Shown here piece after piece: positions 46,113 to 57,787 of a stretch of 64,000 nt of DNA. The notes beneath the pieces were generated by a model, which was given only the letters and a program-made list of their open reading frames with translations, was not told the origin of the DNA and ran no database searches. The position numbers and the translations under genes are program-made. How positions within the stretch are numbered: position 1 is the stretch's first letter; the number at the start of each line of letters is the position of its first letter. The stretch comes from Taxillus chinensis (Eukaryota; Streptophyta; Magnoliopsida; Santalales; Loranthaceae), in NCBI GenBank assembly GCA_023512835.1, contig CM042085.1:42780721-42844720 (forward strand). The letters are read 5' to 3'.

Positions 46113-47696
46113 GTGCACCAATACAACTTAAGATCCCGATGTCAACAACCAATCACCTCAATGGCAGAACAAACTAAAAATAGATTTGCTAGTTTAGAGC
46201 AAGGCCAACAAGAACTTCAGAATCAGATGAAGACCATGATGGAAATGTTGAGCAAGATGGCGACCAAAAAGGACAGGGGTTCTACTGAGGCAACTACTAA
46301 CTAGTCTCCAAGGCAAGCACAAGATGCATCACCGCGTCCTAATTTCATGCTAGTACCCCCACAAGGATTTGGTCCAGCCAACATAAATCCCAGACCCTCT
46401 AATCAAGCCCAATTTACTTCACCTACTCCAGTAAATATGGCTGAAGCAATGGAGCCTCCTTTACCTCAAGATGAGGATCAGGCGTTGTCAATGAAGAAAC
46501 TGGAAGAAAGATTGAAGGCAGTGGAAGGAACAGAAGTTTATGGGTTGATCAGTCCTCAAGATTTGTGCCTGGTTCCTGGAATTGTTCTGCCACCAAAACT
46601 CAAGGTACCTGACTTTGAAAAGTTTAATGGATCCCAATGCCCCAAAACACACATCACCATGTACTGTAGGAAGATGGTCGCTCACGCCAATGATGATAAA
46701 CTCTTAATCCACTATTTCCAAGAAAGTTTGACTGGCGCACCACTCCGATGGTATATTCAGCTGGATGGAAGTCACATCAGGACCTGGAGAGACCTCGCAA
46801 CAGCATTCCTAACCCAGTACAAGCATGTCACAGAGTTAGAACTGGACAGGTTAGCACTGTTGGCTTTTGAAAAAGGGGTCAATGAGAGCTTTAAAATTTA
46901 TGCTAGAAGGTGGAGGGAAGCAGCTATGGAAGTTCAACCCCCATTGACTGAAAAGGAGTTGACCACAATGTTTATCAAAACTTTGAAAGGGGTATACTAT
47001 AAGAAGCTAATTGGTAATGTATCTAGTAACTTCACAGACCTGGTGACTTCCGGGGAACGCATAGAAGATGGTATTAAGGAAGGGAAGCTTCATGGAGACA
47101 CACCTGATCCACCAAAGAATTCTCCACTGGGAGGAAAGAAAAAGGAAGCTGATACTCAATTAGTTTGGCAGAATCCTCCCATACCTCAAGGAAGCTTTGG
47201 AGCGTATCCGGGTTTTTTTCCCACACTTGGATTTTGTGCGGGGACACCTCCATTCACAGCTTATGCAGCCCCAATACCCCAATTCCTAACATATCAACCA
47301 CCAAGAGGGGGCCCTAGTCCTTTTCCCCTAGTCACTCCACCGACCATGCAACTAGGGCCCCAACCGACGTCCGTTAGGCCGAATCAAGCTTCCAACAGGA
47401 CTAAGCTAGAATTTGATCCAATTCCCATTACCTACACCGAGTTATATCCCCAGCTTTTGAAAGCCGGCATGGTGAGCCCTATACCTATGGGAGAAGTGAA
47501 GCAACCTTACCCAGCATGGTACAAAGCAGATGCCCACTGCGCCTATCACAATAATGGAGTTGGTCACAATATTGAGGGTTGCATTTCTTTTAAGAAGAAG
47601 GTCCAACATCTGATCAATTCCAAATGGCTGGATTTCTCAAAGCAGGCTAGTGCACCAAATGTCGATTCTAACCCGCTGCCAGAGCATTCCAACTAG
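46113..47696 (+). CDS. Gag of element B, one in-frame stop
   Basis: One frame from MHQYNLRSR at 46113 to the stop at 47694, interrupted only by TAG at 46302-46304; from 46347 it is open for 449 codons. The features are those of Ogre/Tat Gag: a short coiled-coil-like start (SLEQGQQELQNQMKTMM), the capsid region KVPDFEKFNGSQCPKTHITM, YCRKMVAHANDDKLLIHYFQ, SLTGAPLRWYIQLD and WRDLATAFLTQYKH, a Pro-rich stretch and a C-terminal knuckle-like CAYHNNGVGHNIEGC with KKVQHLI. No pol follows. Conservation of a 449-codon frame in an element lacking pol suggests Gag was kept under selection until recently. Confidence 0.85.
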
Positions 47697-50405
47697 TGAA
47701 CGCGGATGTCACTAATAATAAGGAGGAGTGAATTTTGTGATAACCTAGGAAACTCTTTGGGAGTTTAAAACTTCTTCTTCTTGTGTTTGGTTTTTATGAA
47801 ACCTATTTTACATTTTGCCTGCTGTTTGGAGTTTCCTTTATTTGGCATTTGTGGAAAAATAAAAACCTGTCTTTTAAACTAAGTTGTTTTACCCACATTT
47901 TGCATGCAATGTCTATTACTATTTGTTTACTCTCTTGGCACGGGTAATAAGCCCAACAAGGGCGGGCATATCAAACAAAGAATCTGAGCTATCTAAGTTT
48001 AACTGAAGCCAAAAGGACATTTAAGGAGCAATTAGGATTGGAATCAAAGAACCAGACTCAAAAGAAGCAGCATCCACTTCAAACAGGGGCATTTGACACC
48101 GAAGGGTTCCTTCTGCCACGAGAGATAAGTTCATTTCTATTTGAGCATTTTGAGACGAATTTTGATTGTTTAAAATGAAGAGAGGCCGTCTTTTCTTACC
48201 TCGTAATACTACCATTGTTAGCCCTTTTGAGCTTGAATATATATTTTCTTTGACATAACCCGATCCATAGTTCACCCCATATTGGGGCAATCTGTAAGTG
48301 TAAGACCCCATGCTGGGGCAATTTTGTAAAATAATTCTTATAGTGGGGTAGTTTTTAAGACCCCTCATAGATACATATATACCCCACAATTGGGGCAGTT
48401 TTTGTTAAAAAAAAAGCAAAAAAAAGAAAGAAAGAAAAAGCATAACTCTTATGTTGGGGCAGTTTTTAAGACCTCTCATAGAGATACCTCACAATCGGGG
48501 GCAATTTTTGTTAGATAGAAAAAAAAGAGAGCGAAAGAAAAAATAAAACAAGAAAAAACATTTTTATGGCAAGATCCCGCATTGGGACAATTTTGTAAAG
48601 TATCCCCCGCGTTGGGGCAATTTTAGCAATTGTGTGAAGTATATTCTGAACTATGGATCAAATCTAGCCTAGAATTGGTTCGAGCCACTTTATACCCTTT
48701 TTTGTTAAACCTAGTAGCCCAAGCCTACATTACGGTCCTAATAAAGTCCTCTCAGGTTAAACAATCAACATTATTTCTCCAATGGTCAAAAAAGAAACAA
48801 GGTCATGAATATTCAAGGCGGACTTGATGAAAACCTGCAAGGGCATCAAGGGTAAAATACAAAGCCAGCTACAATGGAGAAGGAACAACAAGCATGAAAA
48901 TAAGGTAGGCGTAGTGAAAACCCAAAGGGGCACTATGAGCAAAATTCAAAGCCAAGAAAACAAAAAGATCAAGCACTCAAGAGCCAAGCTCAGTCAACAT
49001 CTTCTCCATGGAATTTCTGAGCATCAAGACTTTGGCAATCAGGCATTTTCTCAAATCATGTCTCTGCACAATAATCCCAACATTTGCAAACATCTTCTTA
49101 CAACTGAACCTTTGAACATCAATTGAGGTCCAAAATCATCCCAACTTTTTCTCCATTCGAGTTTCAAAGCATTAAGCCATCATTGTCAAGTCCCTAAGCC
49201 TCAAGATTCAAGCAACCAGGCATTCTCTCCAACTTTGTCTCTGAATACATAGATCCAAGCTATCAGATAGAATTGTCCATTGATATTTCCAAACCCTCAA
49301 ATCCATGCAAGGCCAAGCTGAAGGCTACACCTAGTTAGTTCAGAAACTTTGAGAGTCTTCCCCTTAAAAGCTTTTACCTATCTCAAGCGGGAAAACAAGT
49401 GGTGATTCTACATTGCATGTTTCACAAATTGTTTTTAACAAATTTTATTTTCAATTGCTTTATGTGCGTCATTTTCAATAAAATGCTTATGCCCCAGCTG
49501 AGTTTCCCAGGGCATCACTCAGCAAGAATACCACGACCAAGCAAGAAAGGGTTCCCGACTGAATGAACCTGCTCCCCAACCAAGGCCCAAGCCATCGCAA
49601 TGACCTCCTTGAGCTGTGAAATTCTGAAGAAAGCAGGCAAGCCTCCCAACAACTAGAGCACCTTCAACTAAAGAGCTTTTCAGATGAAACCTGAATCCCA
49701 TTCCCCCAGCAAGTCCAGTTGAATTCCAGCAGCACCAAATCCCCTAGTGGTTTAAGCTCCCTTTTAACATAAAATTCATCATGCATCCTAGACATGCACC
49801 CCATAGGATAATTGTATTCCATGCATCACTTGCATATATTTATTATTTTCTTTAATTTCAGGAATGTTATCACCTCTGAAGATCCCAAGAGATCATCCTC
49901 AATAAGCTTCCCAAAATAACCAAGCTCTAAAGGCTTCTGTTGTTCAACCATAGAAGTTACTCATTACAATTTCCCAAGCCATAGAAGCATCCATGACAAT
50001 CAAATACATATCTTATTCTTTTCAGGTAACCTCGTAGAGCAATCTCATTGAGTGAACTCGTAGAGGGAGCCCACATTGAGTCATTAGAAAATTTCTTCAG
50101 CAATCATTGACTTCTTTCCAGGCCCTAGATGTCATTTCAGTCCCTCTCAACCTTAGAGGAAGTCACCAACAGTTCCCCGGTAACTACCCTCAGTTTTTAA
50201 ATTTACTTCTGGTAAGTCTGCAGGTAGTTCCCCTGCACCTATCCCACCTTTCTTTTTCATTCTTTTAGGAAGTCCACCGGTAGGTCCCTGGTAACTATCC
50301 TCAGTTTTTAAATTTACTTTTGGGAAGTCCGTAGGCAGTTCCCTTGCACCTATCCAACCTTTTCTGTTTTATCCTTTCAGGAAGTCCACTGATAGGTCCC
50401 CGGTA
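47697..50405 (+). other. Non-coding, repeat-rich 3' part of element B before nested J
   Basis: From about 48270 to 48625 there are seven or eight copies of a TTGGGGCAATTTTG word separated by A-rich spacers. From about 50150 to 50405 a roughly 65-bp tandem unit (GGAAGTCC, GCAGGCAGTTCCC, TTGCACCTATCC) begins. Small ORFs are not supported. Confidence 0.6.
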
Positions 50406-50410
50406 ACTAT

Positions 50411-51090
50411 TGTAATGACCGTGTGTAAGAAGTTAACCACAAACACCTTGGATGTTGGTGCACAAGTTTGAGGTAAGAGATGAGCCCAAGAGGAGACTTT
50501 TGGGAGGTGCATGTGACAAGTGATAACGTACATTTATGCCCTAGGAAGATGCTACGCGTATACAGGCGGTTTTAAGCTGTTTTGGCTGATCTTAGAGCTC
50601 ACTTTTGATAGGGTAGATGGTCTCAAACAATTGGCGTGCAAGAACAAAAGTTTCTTAGAATGAGGTCCTCTATCTACCACAGCAATTTCAGGGCATTTGG
50701 AGCTACACGTGAATTCACCCATTTCCCGTGCAAGCATATTTTTGCTTCTCAGACCTCTACAAGATGCAAGGAGGCTTGGGGTGAAGTTTGAGTGCATTTG
50801 GAGCTGCACGCCAATTGGGGAATTGGCGTTCAAATTGGCGTTCAGGCATGTTTTTGCATGGTTGCCTTGGTTTTGTCATTCTAATAATCTTTTCCCAAAG
50901 GACCATGTTGGAATTGTGACTATTTTGGTGTGTATGGATGTGGGAAGGTCATAGCTTGTTCTATCAAAACTACGTCGTTTTGATGCTGGGATTCACTTAA
51001 TCAAAACTACGTCGTTTTGATGTTGTGTTGTCTATATAAGGAGGAGAAGCCCCTCTATTTTAGGTTTAGGGTTTGTTGCTCCACCAGCCG

Positions 51091-51133
<43 letters not shown>

Positions 51134-52268
51134 AGGAGAGCTCCTGGTTGCTGCCGGGCGTCTTGCGTGGGTGATCGGTGTCTTGTGGGCGGACAGCGTT
51201 CGGCGTGGGAACAGTATTACGGTGTTGTTGCCTTTTACTTGAGGTAGGGGTTCTGTTCTTCCTAAATCCTCCTCTGTCCTAGGGTTCTAGGGCAAACTAT
51301 GGATTATAACTTTTTATATATACATATGTAATCCATATAGGTGTGATCTCCTATATGGATGTTAGCCTTCAGTGGCATTTTGGTGTGATTCTATTGTTAC
51401 ATGCTATATGTTCGATGAAATGCCTGTGTGAACATAGCTGTGTGTATATGCCCATTACGTGTTTGGTAATATGTCTGTGTGGCTGGACTTGTGATTTGGT
51501 GTATGTATGCATGCTGGGTGTTTGTTCTATTGCCTGAATGGCTGGGTTTGTGCCCTTGTGAATGGGTGCACACCAAGTGTTTGGTTTTATGCTTGAGTGA
51601 CCGTGGTGTGTGTTGTGTGCATGACTGTGGTATCTGGCCCGAAGAGGCGATTAAACTAGTTTGCCTGAGAGGCGGTTAAACGAGTGGCCTGAAGAGGCGG
51701 TTAAACTACTTTGCCTGAGAGGCGGTTAAATCAGTGGCCTGAAGAGGCGGTTAAATTACTTTCTTGAGATGTGGTTTGTTAGCCAGTGTGGCTGGGGCTG
51801 GGGTTGCGCCCACTTGTGTGGAATGTTTTATTTTCTTTTTCCTAATACTGTCACGTCACTACACCTGTGCACATGCATTTAGCCATTAGGAGCATGGGAA
51901 GGGTTGGGGAGACTTGATCCCTACTGAGCTGTGGTTGCTCACCCCTCCTACTGTGTTTGCTTGTTTTCCAGGGACTTACAGGCGTTAGGTGGATACACCA
52001 AGGTGGAAGACCATATTTATTTTACTCTCTTCCATTTATGTTTTGTTTTTTTATGGGAATTGATGTAACCCCAGTGGGGATAGGATTGGAAAGGATTTTG
52101 CTGTAATAAACTGGTTTGGATTGCTTTTATGAACATTACTTCCTTGAATGTGTTGTGGATGTTTAAAATGTTAAATTCTTGGTTTGTATCCTAACCCCTT
52201 TGCCCTCTGTGTGGGTAAAAGGGGAGTCACGTACCGGTTTCCTCGGGTTGGAAATCCAGGGCGTGACA
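50411..52268 (+). repeat. 5' LTR of element J
   Basis: TGTAATGACCGTG to GGGCGTGACA, 1858 bp. From about 50521 it carries a U3 block homologous to the Athila-like LTRs. Two ACGT palindromes (50963-50984, 51000-51021) lie before the TATA box (TATATAAG, 51033-51040). A (GA)n tract follows at about 51094-51131 and five AGGCGGTTAAA units at about 51640-51760. Confidence 0.92.
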
Positions 52269-52271
52269 ATA

Positions 52272-52284
52272 TGGTATCAGAGCA
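52272..52284 (+). other. Primer-binding site of element J, initiator tRNA-Met
   Basis: TGGTATCAGAGCA, a perfect match to the usual plant initiator-tRNA-Met site, three bases after the LTR. Confidence 0.88.
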
Positions 52285-52677
52285 TAGTCTAGTTGGCCTA
52301 GGGTAGTGGGCGGACCTGGTTATCCTAAGTCCTTTGGAGGAGCCTGGAGGGACATGCCTGATCAACATGGTCCTCTTTGAGCCTCCAAGGTGTACTTAGG
52401 GTAGTCCAATCTTGTGGTAGGATTTGCATGCATTGGCATTAGGGCACTAGTTGCATTTGCTATGAATGTGTGCTAAACTGTGGATAAGATAAAATGATTA
52501 AGTGAAATGTGCAACTCTGATTTGTTTGGCAATGCATACTGAACTGTGAAATGTGATTGATACGATGTATGTGTGTAATGTCATGTGATAGTGGAATTGA
52601 TCAGTGGGGTAGAGGTAGTGACGCGATAGATTATAAATTTGTTTTGACGTTTGTGCTTCTTACTTCGTGTAGTAAGA

Positions 52678-53878
52678 ATGCCGCCGAGGAGAGTGACACG
52701 TGCGTCCGGGGCGATGGGCGATGATTCATCTGCCCATGAGGGTCCGGGTGCGGGACCGTCCGTTGGAGGGCATGCGTTATTCCTGGCACAGCTACAAGAA
52801 GGCATCCGGCTGGAGGTACGAGAGCTACGGGAGGGACTCCGGCAGGACGTTCGGGAGGAGGTGCGCCGTGAGATGGCAGCACAGCAGGTGGTGCCACCAC
52901 CACCACCACCAGTAGGAGAGCTACCTCGTGAGCGTGAGAGTTCACTAGGTGGTGTACCGACTCGTGCAGAGGATGACGTGGTGACACGGTTCCGAAAGGA
53001 ACAACCTCCGCGATTCAAGGGGGAAGGTGAACCCGTGGTAGCTGAACAGTGGTTGAGGCAGATCGAGCATGTGTTCTCCTTTCTCCTGCCCCGGGAAGAG
53101 GATAAGGTGCGACTAGCAATTTGGCAGCTGGGAAGGGGATGCTTTGGAGTGGTGGACGAGTGTCGCAAGGAGCCGTGCGGTGCAACTCATGCTTTGGGAG
53201 GAGTTCTTGCAACTCTTCTATGATGAGTTCTTCCCAGAATCAGTGAGATGGCAGAAGAGGGAAAAATTCGGCAGCTTGAAGCAGGGATCCAGGACGGTAC
53301 CTGAGTATGAGCGGGAGTTCCGGAGCTTGAGTAGGTTTGCTCCTGAAACTGTGGCAAGGGAGGACCTGAAGGCCCACAAGTTCACTTTGGGCCTTAGGCC
53401 AGCCCTTAGGCAGAGGGTGGCAATTCTACGCTTGAGGACCTATGCTGAGGTTGTGGAGACGGCCCGTATAGCCGAGAGAGAGCTGGATGATGGGAGGCAG
53501 GCCCATCAGGGTCGCCAGTTGTAGAGCGGGCCTGATCGAGATGCATGGTCCAAGAGAATCAAGACGGAGGAGAGGGATAGCAGTTCTTTTCGCAGTCGGG
53601 GTCAGACATCTGTGAACCCTGGGAGGTTCACCTTTGGCAGCGGAAGACAGGGTGGTCCATCTGGGAGTCTACCTAGCACTTGCTACTGCTGTGGAGAGCA
53701 GGGTCACTTCAAGGGGGAGTGCCCCAAGAAGGACTGGCGATGCAACAACTGTGGACGAGAGGGTCATTTGCGCCGGGTTTGCAGGAGTGGCAACAAGGGA
53801 ACAGGGGGCGTGGCATCCAGCGTGAGGAGTGATGCTAGCTTCCGTGCACCAGCTGAGAGACCAGCTCATCAGTGGTAG
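52678..53878 (+). pseudogene. Gag of element J, frameshifted
   Basis: Starts MPPRRVTRASG at 52678. A capsid region reads FRKEQPPRFKGEGEP, AEQWLRQIEHVF and, after a frameshift near 53200, WEEFLQLFYDEFFPESVRWQ, GSRTVPEYEREFRSLSRFAP and HKFTLGLRPALRQRV. TAG at 53522 interrupts. Two CCHC zinc knuckles follow: CYCCGEQGHFKGEC (from 53681) and CNNCGREGHLRRVC, a double knuckle. A further TAG is at 53876. Confidence 0.88.
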
Positions 53879-53938
53879 GCCAGCCAGGCAGGATCCAGTC
53901 AGACCCGACCCCAGGGGAGGCCGGAGCGGCAGCAGACT

Positions 53939-54613
53939 TAGGCTGGAGGCAACCTTAGCGGGAAGCATCCAGTGAGTGAGCCGACCAGTGGCCCGGGCCA
54001 TGGAAGGGTGTTTGCGCTGGAGGCGACGTACCAGGAGGAGGCTGAGGTACCACCCCCACCAGCTGAGGGTGGAGCAGGACCATCAGTGGTTAGAGGTACC
54101 CTTTTGATCTCCCGTACATTAGCTTCTGTTCTCTTCGATACGGGTGCATCGTGTTCTTTTGTTGCTGAACTTGTGATAGATAGCTTGGGGTTAGCTTGTG
54201 TGGAGGCAGCGAAGCCCCTAGTTGTTGAGTCTCCAGTGGGGGGTAGGATTGAGGTATGGCGAGTGTGTCATGACAGTGTGTTAACCATAGGCGAGGTGGA
54301 GCTGAGTTTTGACTTGCATGTGATGCCTTTGCGTACTTTTGACCTGATCTTGGGTATGGATTGGCTTATGGCTTTCCAAGCCAAGATAGACTGTTACCGG
54401 CGGCGTGTATCCTTCGTGACACCTGCAGGGACCTCTTGCACCCTGCAGGGGGAGTGGGACCGTGAGGCGAGTCGGGCCGGGCCGGTGTTGGACCAGGTGG
54501 GGTGCCATTACCCACAGGTTGGCGACCCGACCTTTGCCGAGGAGGGTAAGTTGGAAAAGAGGGTGTGGCCCGTGTTGTGGACCAATTTCAGGATGTTTTT
54601 CCTGAAGAGTTGA
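53939..54613 (+). pseudogene. Protease region of element J
   Basis: Continues the Gag frame after TAG at about 53939. The aspartic protease has LFDTGASCSFV (catalytic DTGA), a flap region VLTIGEVELSFDLHVMPL and the DLILGMDWL hydrophobic motif. The frame then shifts near 54590 into RT. Confidence 0.85.
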
Positions 54614-55966
54614 GGAGTTTGCCACCTAAGAGGAGTGTGGAGTTCACCATTGAGTTGGTGCCGGGGACGGGTCCGATTTCCCAAGTAGCGTATCGTATGG
54701 GGCCAGCCGAGCTGAGAGAGCTGCAGAGGCAAATCGAGGGGTTGGGGGACCAGGGGTATATCAGACCGAGTATCTCACCTTGGGGTGCTCCGGTGCTCTT
54801 TGCTAAGAAGGCTGATGGCACGCTTCGTCTCTGCATCGACTACGGGAAGCCGGGTCAATGGATCGTGAAGAACAAGTATCCGTTGCCTCGGATAGATGAC
54901 CTGTTTGACCAATTGAGTGGGGCCCAGGTGGTTTTCCAGGATAGATTTACGGTCGGGGTATCACCGGCTCGGGGTTAGGGAGGAGGACATCCCTAAGACA
55001 GCTTTTCGGTGCGGTATGGGCATTATGAGTGGGTAGTGATGCCTTTCGGGCTCACTAATGCGCCAGCGGTGTTCATGCATTTGATGAACCAGGTCTTTGC
55101 TCCATACTTGGATTCATTTTTGGTGGTGTTTATTGATGATATCTTGGTGTATTCCAAGACCGAGAAGGAGCATATGGAGCACTTAGCAACAGTGTTGCAA
55201 ATCTTGAGGGACCAGCAATTGTTTGCTAAGTTTAGCAAGTGTGAATTTTGGCTGCAGGAGGTTCACTTTCTTGGCCATGTGGTGTCAGCTGAGGCAGTCA
55301 GGGTGGACCCAGCCAAGATTGAAGCTGTGGCATCGTGGGCGAGGCCAACCAACGTTTTTGAGATTCGTAGTTTTCTTGGCTTGGCGGTATTATCGTCGTT
55401 TTGTCGAGGGGTTCTCCCGTTTGGCGGCTCCTATGACGGCGTTGACTAGGAAAGGAGTGAAATTTGAGTGGACGGACAAGTGCCAGCAGGCGTTTGAGAC
55501 TCTCAAAACCCGTTTAACCACTGCACCTGTGTTGAGGTTGCTTAGGGAGGATATTCCGTATGAGGTGTATTGTGATGCGTCCAGGGTTGGTTTGGGGTGT
55601 GTGCTTATGCAAGAGCACAATGTGGTAGCTTATGGGTCAAGGCAGCTGAAGCCTCATGAGCAGAATTATCCTACTTATGACCTTGAGTTAGCGGCTGTCA
55701 TCTTCGCCCTGAAGAGTTGGCAGCACTACCTCTTGGGGGAAAAGTTTGTGGTGTTCTCAGATCACAAGAGCCTTCAGTACATCTTTACTCAAAAGGACTT
55801 GAATTTGAGGCAAAGGAGATGGGTGGAGTATTTGCAGACCTTTGACTTTACTCTTGCCTATACCCCGGGCAAGGGTAATATTGTGGCTGATGCATTGAGC
55901 AGAAAAGGGAAAGCTGGGGTGGCCGTGAGAGAGTGGAAGCTGATGGAGCAGTTGGTGATGTTGTAG
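54565..55966 (+). pseudogene. Reverse transcriptase and RNase H of element J, frameshifted
   Basis: RT begins [50 protein letters not shown]. Two compensating frameshifts (about 54935 and 55005) garble the segment between. It recovers at [20 protein letters not shown] and reaches the catalytic FIDDILVYS at about 55135. Another shift lies near 55385. RNase H follows with [45 protein letters not shown] and [13 protein letters not shown]. The frame ends in TAG at 55964, right where integrase continues in the same frame. Confidence 0.9.
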
Positions 55967-57463
55967 CTGCAGCCTATTGTTCGTGATGGTGGGATAGTCC
56001 TGAGTCCTTTGGTGGTTGTGCCTGAGTTGTACCAGCGCGTCCGGGAGGAACAGTTGGGTGACATTGAGTGTGAGGTTCTCCGTGCCCGTATTGAGGCTGG
56101 GGAGCTATCTGAGGACTGGACAGAGGGTCCTGAGCATGAGTTGTCTTTTCAGGGGCGGTTGGTAGTGACTTCTTCCCTCAGGGATGAGGTGATGAGGGAG
56201 TTTCACCAGTCTAGAGTTGCTGTGCATCCAGGGGGTACGAAGATGTACCATGCGCTTCGGGGACATTTTTGGTGGCCTGGGATGAAACGCGATGTGGCTG
56301 CCTTTGTTTCGCGGTGCCTCACGTGTCAGCAGGTGAAGGCTGAGCATCAGCGGCCGGCGGGCATGTTACAGCCATTGCCTATAGCGGAGTGGAAGTGGGA
56401 CCACATAGCGATGGATTTTGTGATTGGTCTTCCACCCACCACAGGGAGGAAAGATATGATTTGGGTGATTGTGGATCGACTCACAAAGTCGGCCCATTTC
56501 CTGGCTGTTCGCGAGCGGGACTCTATTGGGACCTTGAGTCAGCTATACATGAATGAGATTGTGAGACTGCATGGAGTACCATCATCGGTTGTCTCTGACC
56601 GGGATTCGAGGTTCACTTTCCGTTTTTGGGCAGGTTTGCAGGAGGCTATGGGGACCAAGCTTCACTTGAGTACAGCCTTTCACCCTGAGACTGACGGCCA
56701 GACAGAGAGGACGAATCAGACTTTGGAGGACATGTTACGGGCCTGTGTGTTAGATTTTGGGGGTTCGTGGGCAACTCACCTTCCTTTGGTGGAGTTTGCC
56801 TACAATAACAGTTTTCAGGCGTCCATTGGGATGGCTCCTTTTGAGGCGTTGTATGGGCGGCCGTGTCGATCACCTTTGTGTTGGACCGAGGTGGGGGAGA
56901 CAGCTCTCTTGGGACCACAGTTGGTTCAAGAGGCTACCGAGAAGGTTAAGTTGATTCGTCAGCGTTTGTTATCAGCTCAAAGTCGACAGAAAGCTTATGC
57001 GGATCAGCGGCAACGACCTTTGGAGTTTTCTGTTGGTGATCATGTGTTTCTTCGTGTTTCCTCACGTTGTGGACATCGACGGTTTGGGCGAGGTTCCAAG
57101 CTATCTCCGCGGTTTATTGGTCCTTTTGAGATTCTGGATCGTATGGGGCCTGTAGCCTACCGGTTAGCGTTACCACCGCGGCTGAGTCAAGTGCACAACG
57201 TGTTTCACGTGTCCCAGTTGCGGAAGTATCACCCTGACCCCACTTATGTGATCGATTGGGGAACATTGGACATTGAGGATGACATGTCCGTTGTTGAGGC
57301 CCCTATCTGTATCCTAGATTGGCGAGAGAAGCTTTTGCGTGGTCGTGCTATTCCTTTGGTTCGCGTGCTGTGGCAGCACCGTGGCATTGAGGAGGAGAGT
57401 TGGGAGCGTGAGTCCGTGATGCGTGAGCAGCACCCAGAATTGTTCGAGGACAAACAATCTTAA
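55967..57463 (+). CDS. Integrase with chromodomain of element J
   Basis: Open to the stop at 57461, 498 codons in the pol frame; the first ATG is at 56009. The H2C2 zinc region reads FHQSRVAVHPGGTKMYH and CLTCQQ. The core has D in WDHIAMDFVIGLP, D in VVSDRDSRFTFRFW and E in TDGQTERTNQTLEDMLR, a complete DDE set. The C-terminal GPF-type segment (SPRFIGPFEILDRMGPVAYR, VHNVFHVSQLRKYHPDP) is followed by a chromodomain (ICILDWREKLLRGRAIPL, VLWQHRGIEEESWE). Chromodomains steer insertion to heterochromatin in this clade. Translation as part of a polyprotein is blocked by the TAG at 55964. Confidence 0.92.
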   Translation: MQPIVRDGGIVLSPLVVVPELYQRVREEQLGDIECEVLRARIEAGELSEDWTEGPEHELSFQGRLVVTSSLRDEVMREFHQSRVAVHPGGTKMYHALRGHFWWPGMKRDVAAFVSRCLTCQQVKAEHQRPAGMLQPLPIAEWKWDHIAMDFVIGLPPTTGRKDMIWVIVDRLTKSAHFLAVRERDSIGTLSQLYMNEIVRLHGVPSSVVSDRDSRFTFRFWAGLQEAMGTKLHLSTAFHPETDGQTERTNQTLEDMLRACVLDFGGSWATHLPLVEFAYNNSFQASIGMAPFEALYGRPCRSPLCWTEVGETALLGPQLVQEATEKVKLIRQRLLSAQSRQKAYADQRQRPLEFSVGDHVFLRVSSRCGHRRFGRGSKLSPRFIGPFEILDRMGPVAYRLALPPRLSQVHNVFHVSQLRKYHPDPTYVIDWGTLDIEDDMSVVEAPICILDWREKLLRGRAIPLVRVLWQHRGIEEESWERESVMREQHPELFEDKQS

Positions 57464-57787
57464 GCGTGGGAGGTGGCTGTTGGCCAAGGGATAGTGATGT
57501 GTTTTCTTGTATTAGTTGTGTATGATTTGGTGTTTGTTTTGTCTTTTAGACATGTATTCACATTTGTGATGTGTTTTGAGATGTGTATTTGTGACATGTG
57601 GATATGTGTTATATGCATTATTGTGATGCATGTGGTTATGGATTATGGTGGTACCTTGTTATGTGCTGTGCGCGGTGTATGACCCATTTGGGTGTTGTGG
57701 CTCGTCGTGTGGCAAATGGGTAGCTTGAGTTTGTTTTCCTCGTATGTCATTTCTTTTCGAGGACGAAAAGTCTTAAGGGGGAGAGGA
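57464..57787 (+). other. 3' untranslated end of element J with polypurine tract
   Basis: T/G-rich spacer ending TTTTCGAGGACGAAAAGTC, then TTAAGGGGGAGAGGA directly before the 3' LTR, the standard junction of Tekay/Del-type elements. Confidence 0.8.

Noticed and set aside
51343..51679. Cys-rich ORFs repeated at 58729-59065
   Set aside because: They lie within the two LTRs of J and have no initiation context or known domain.
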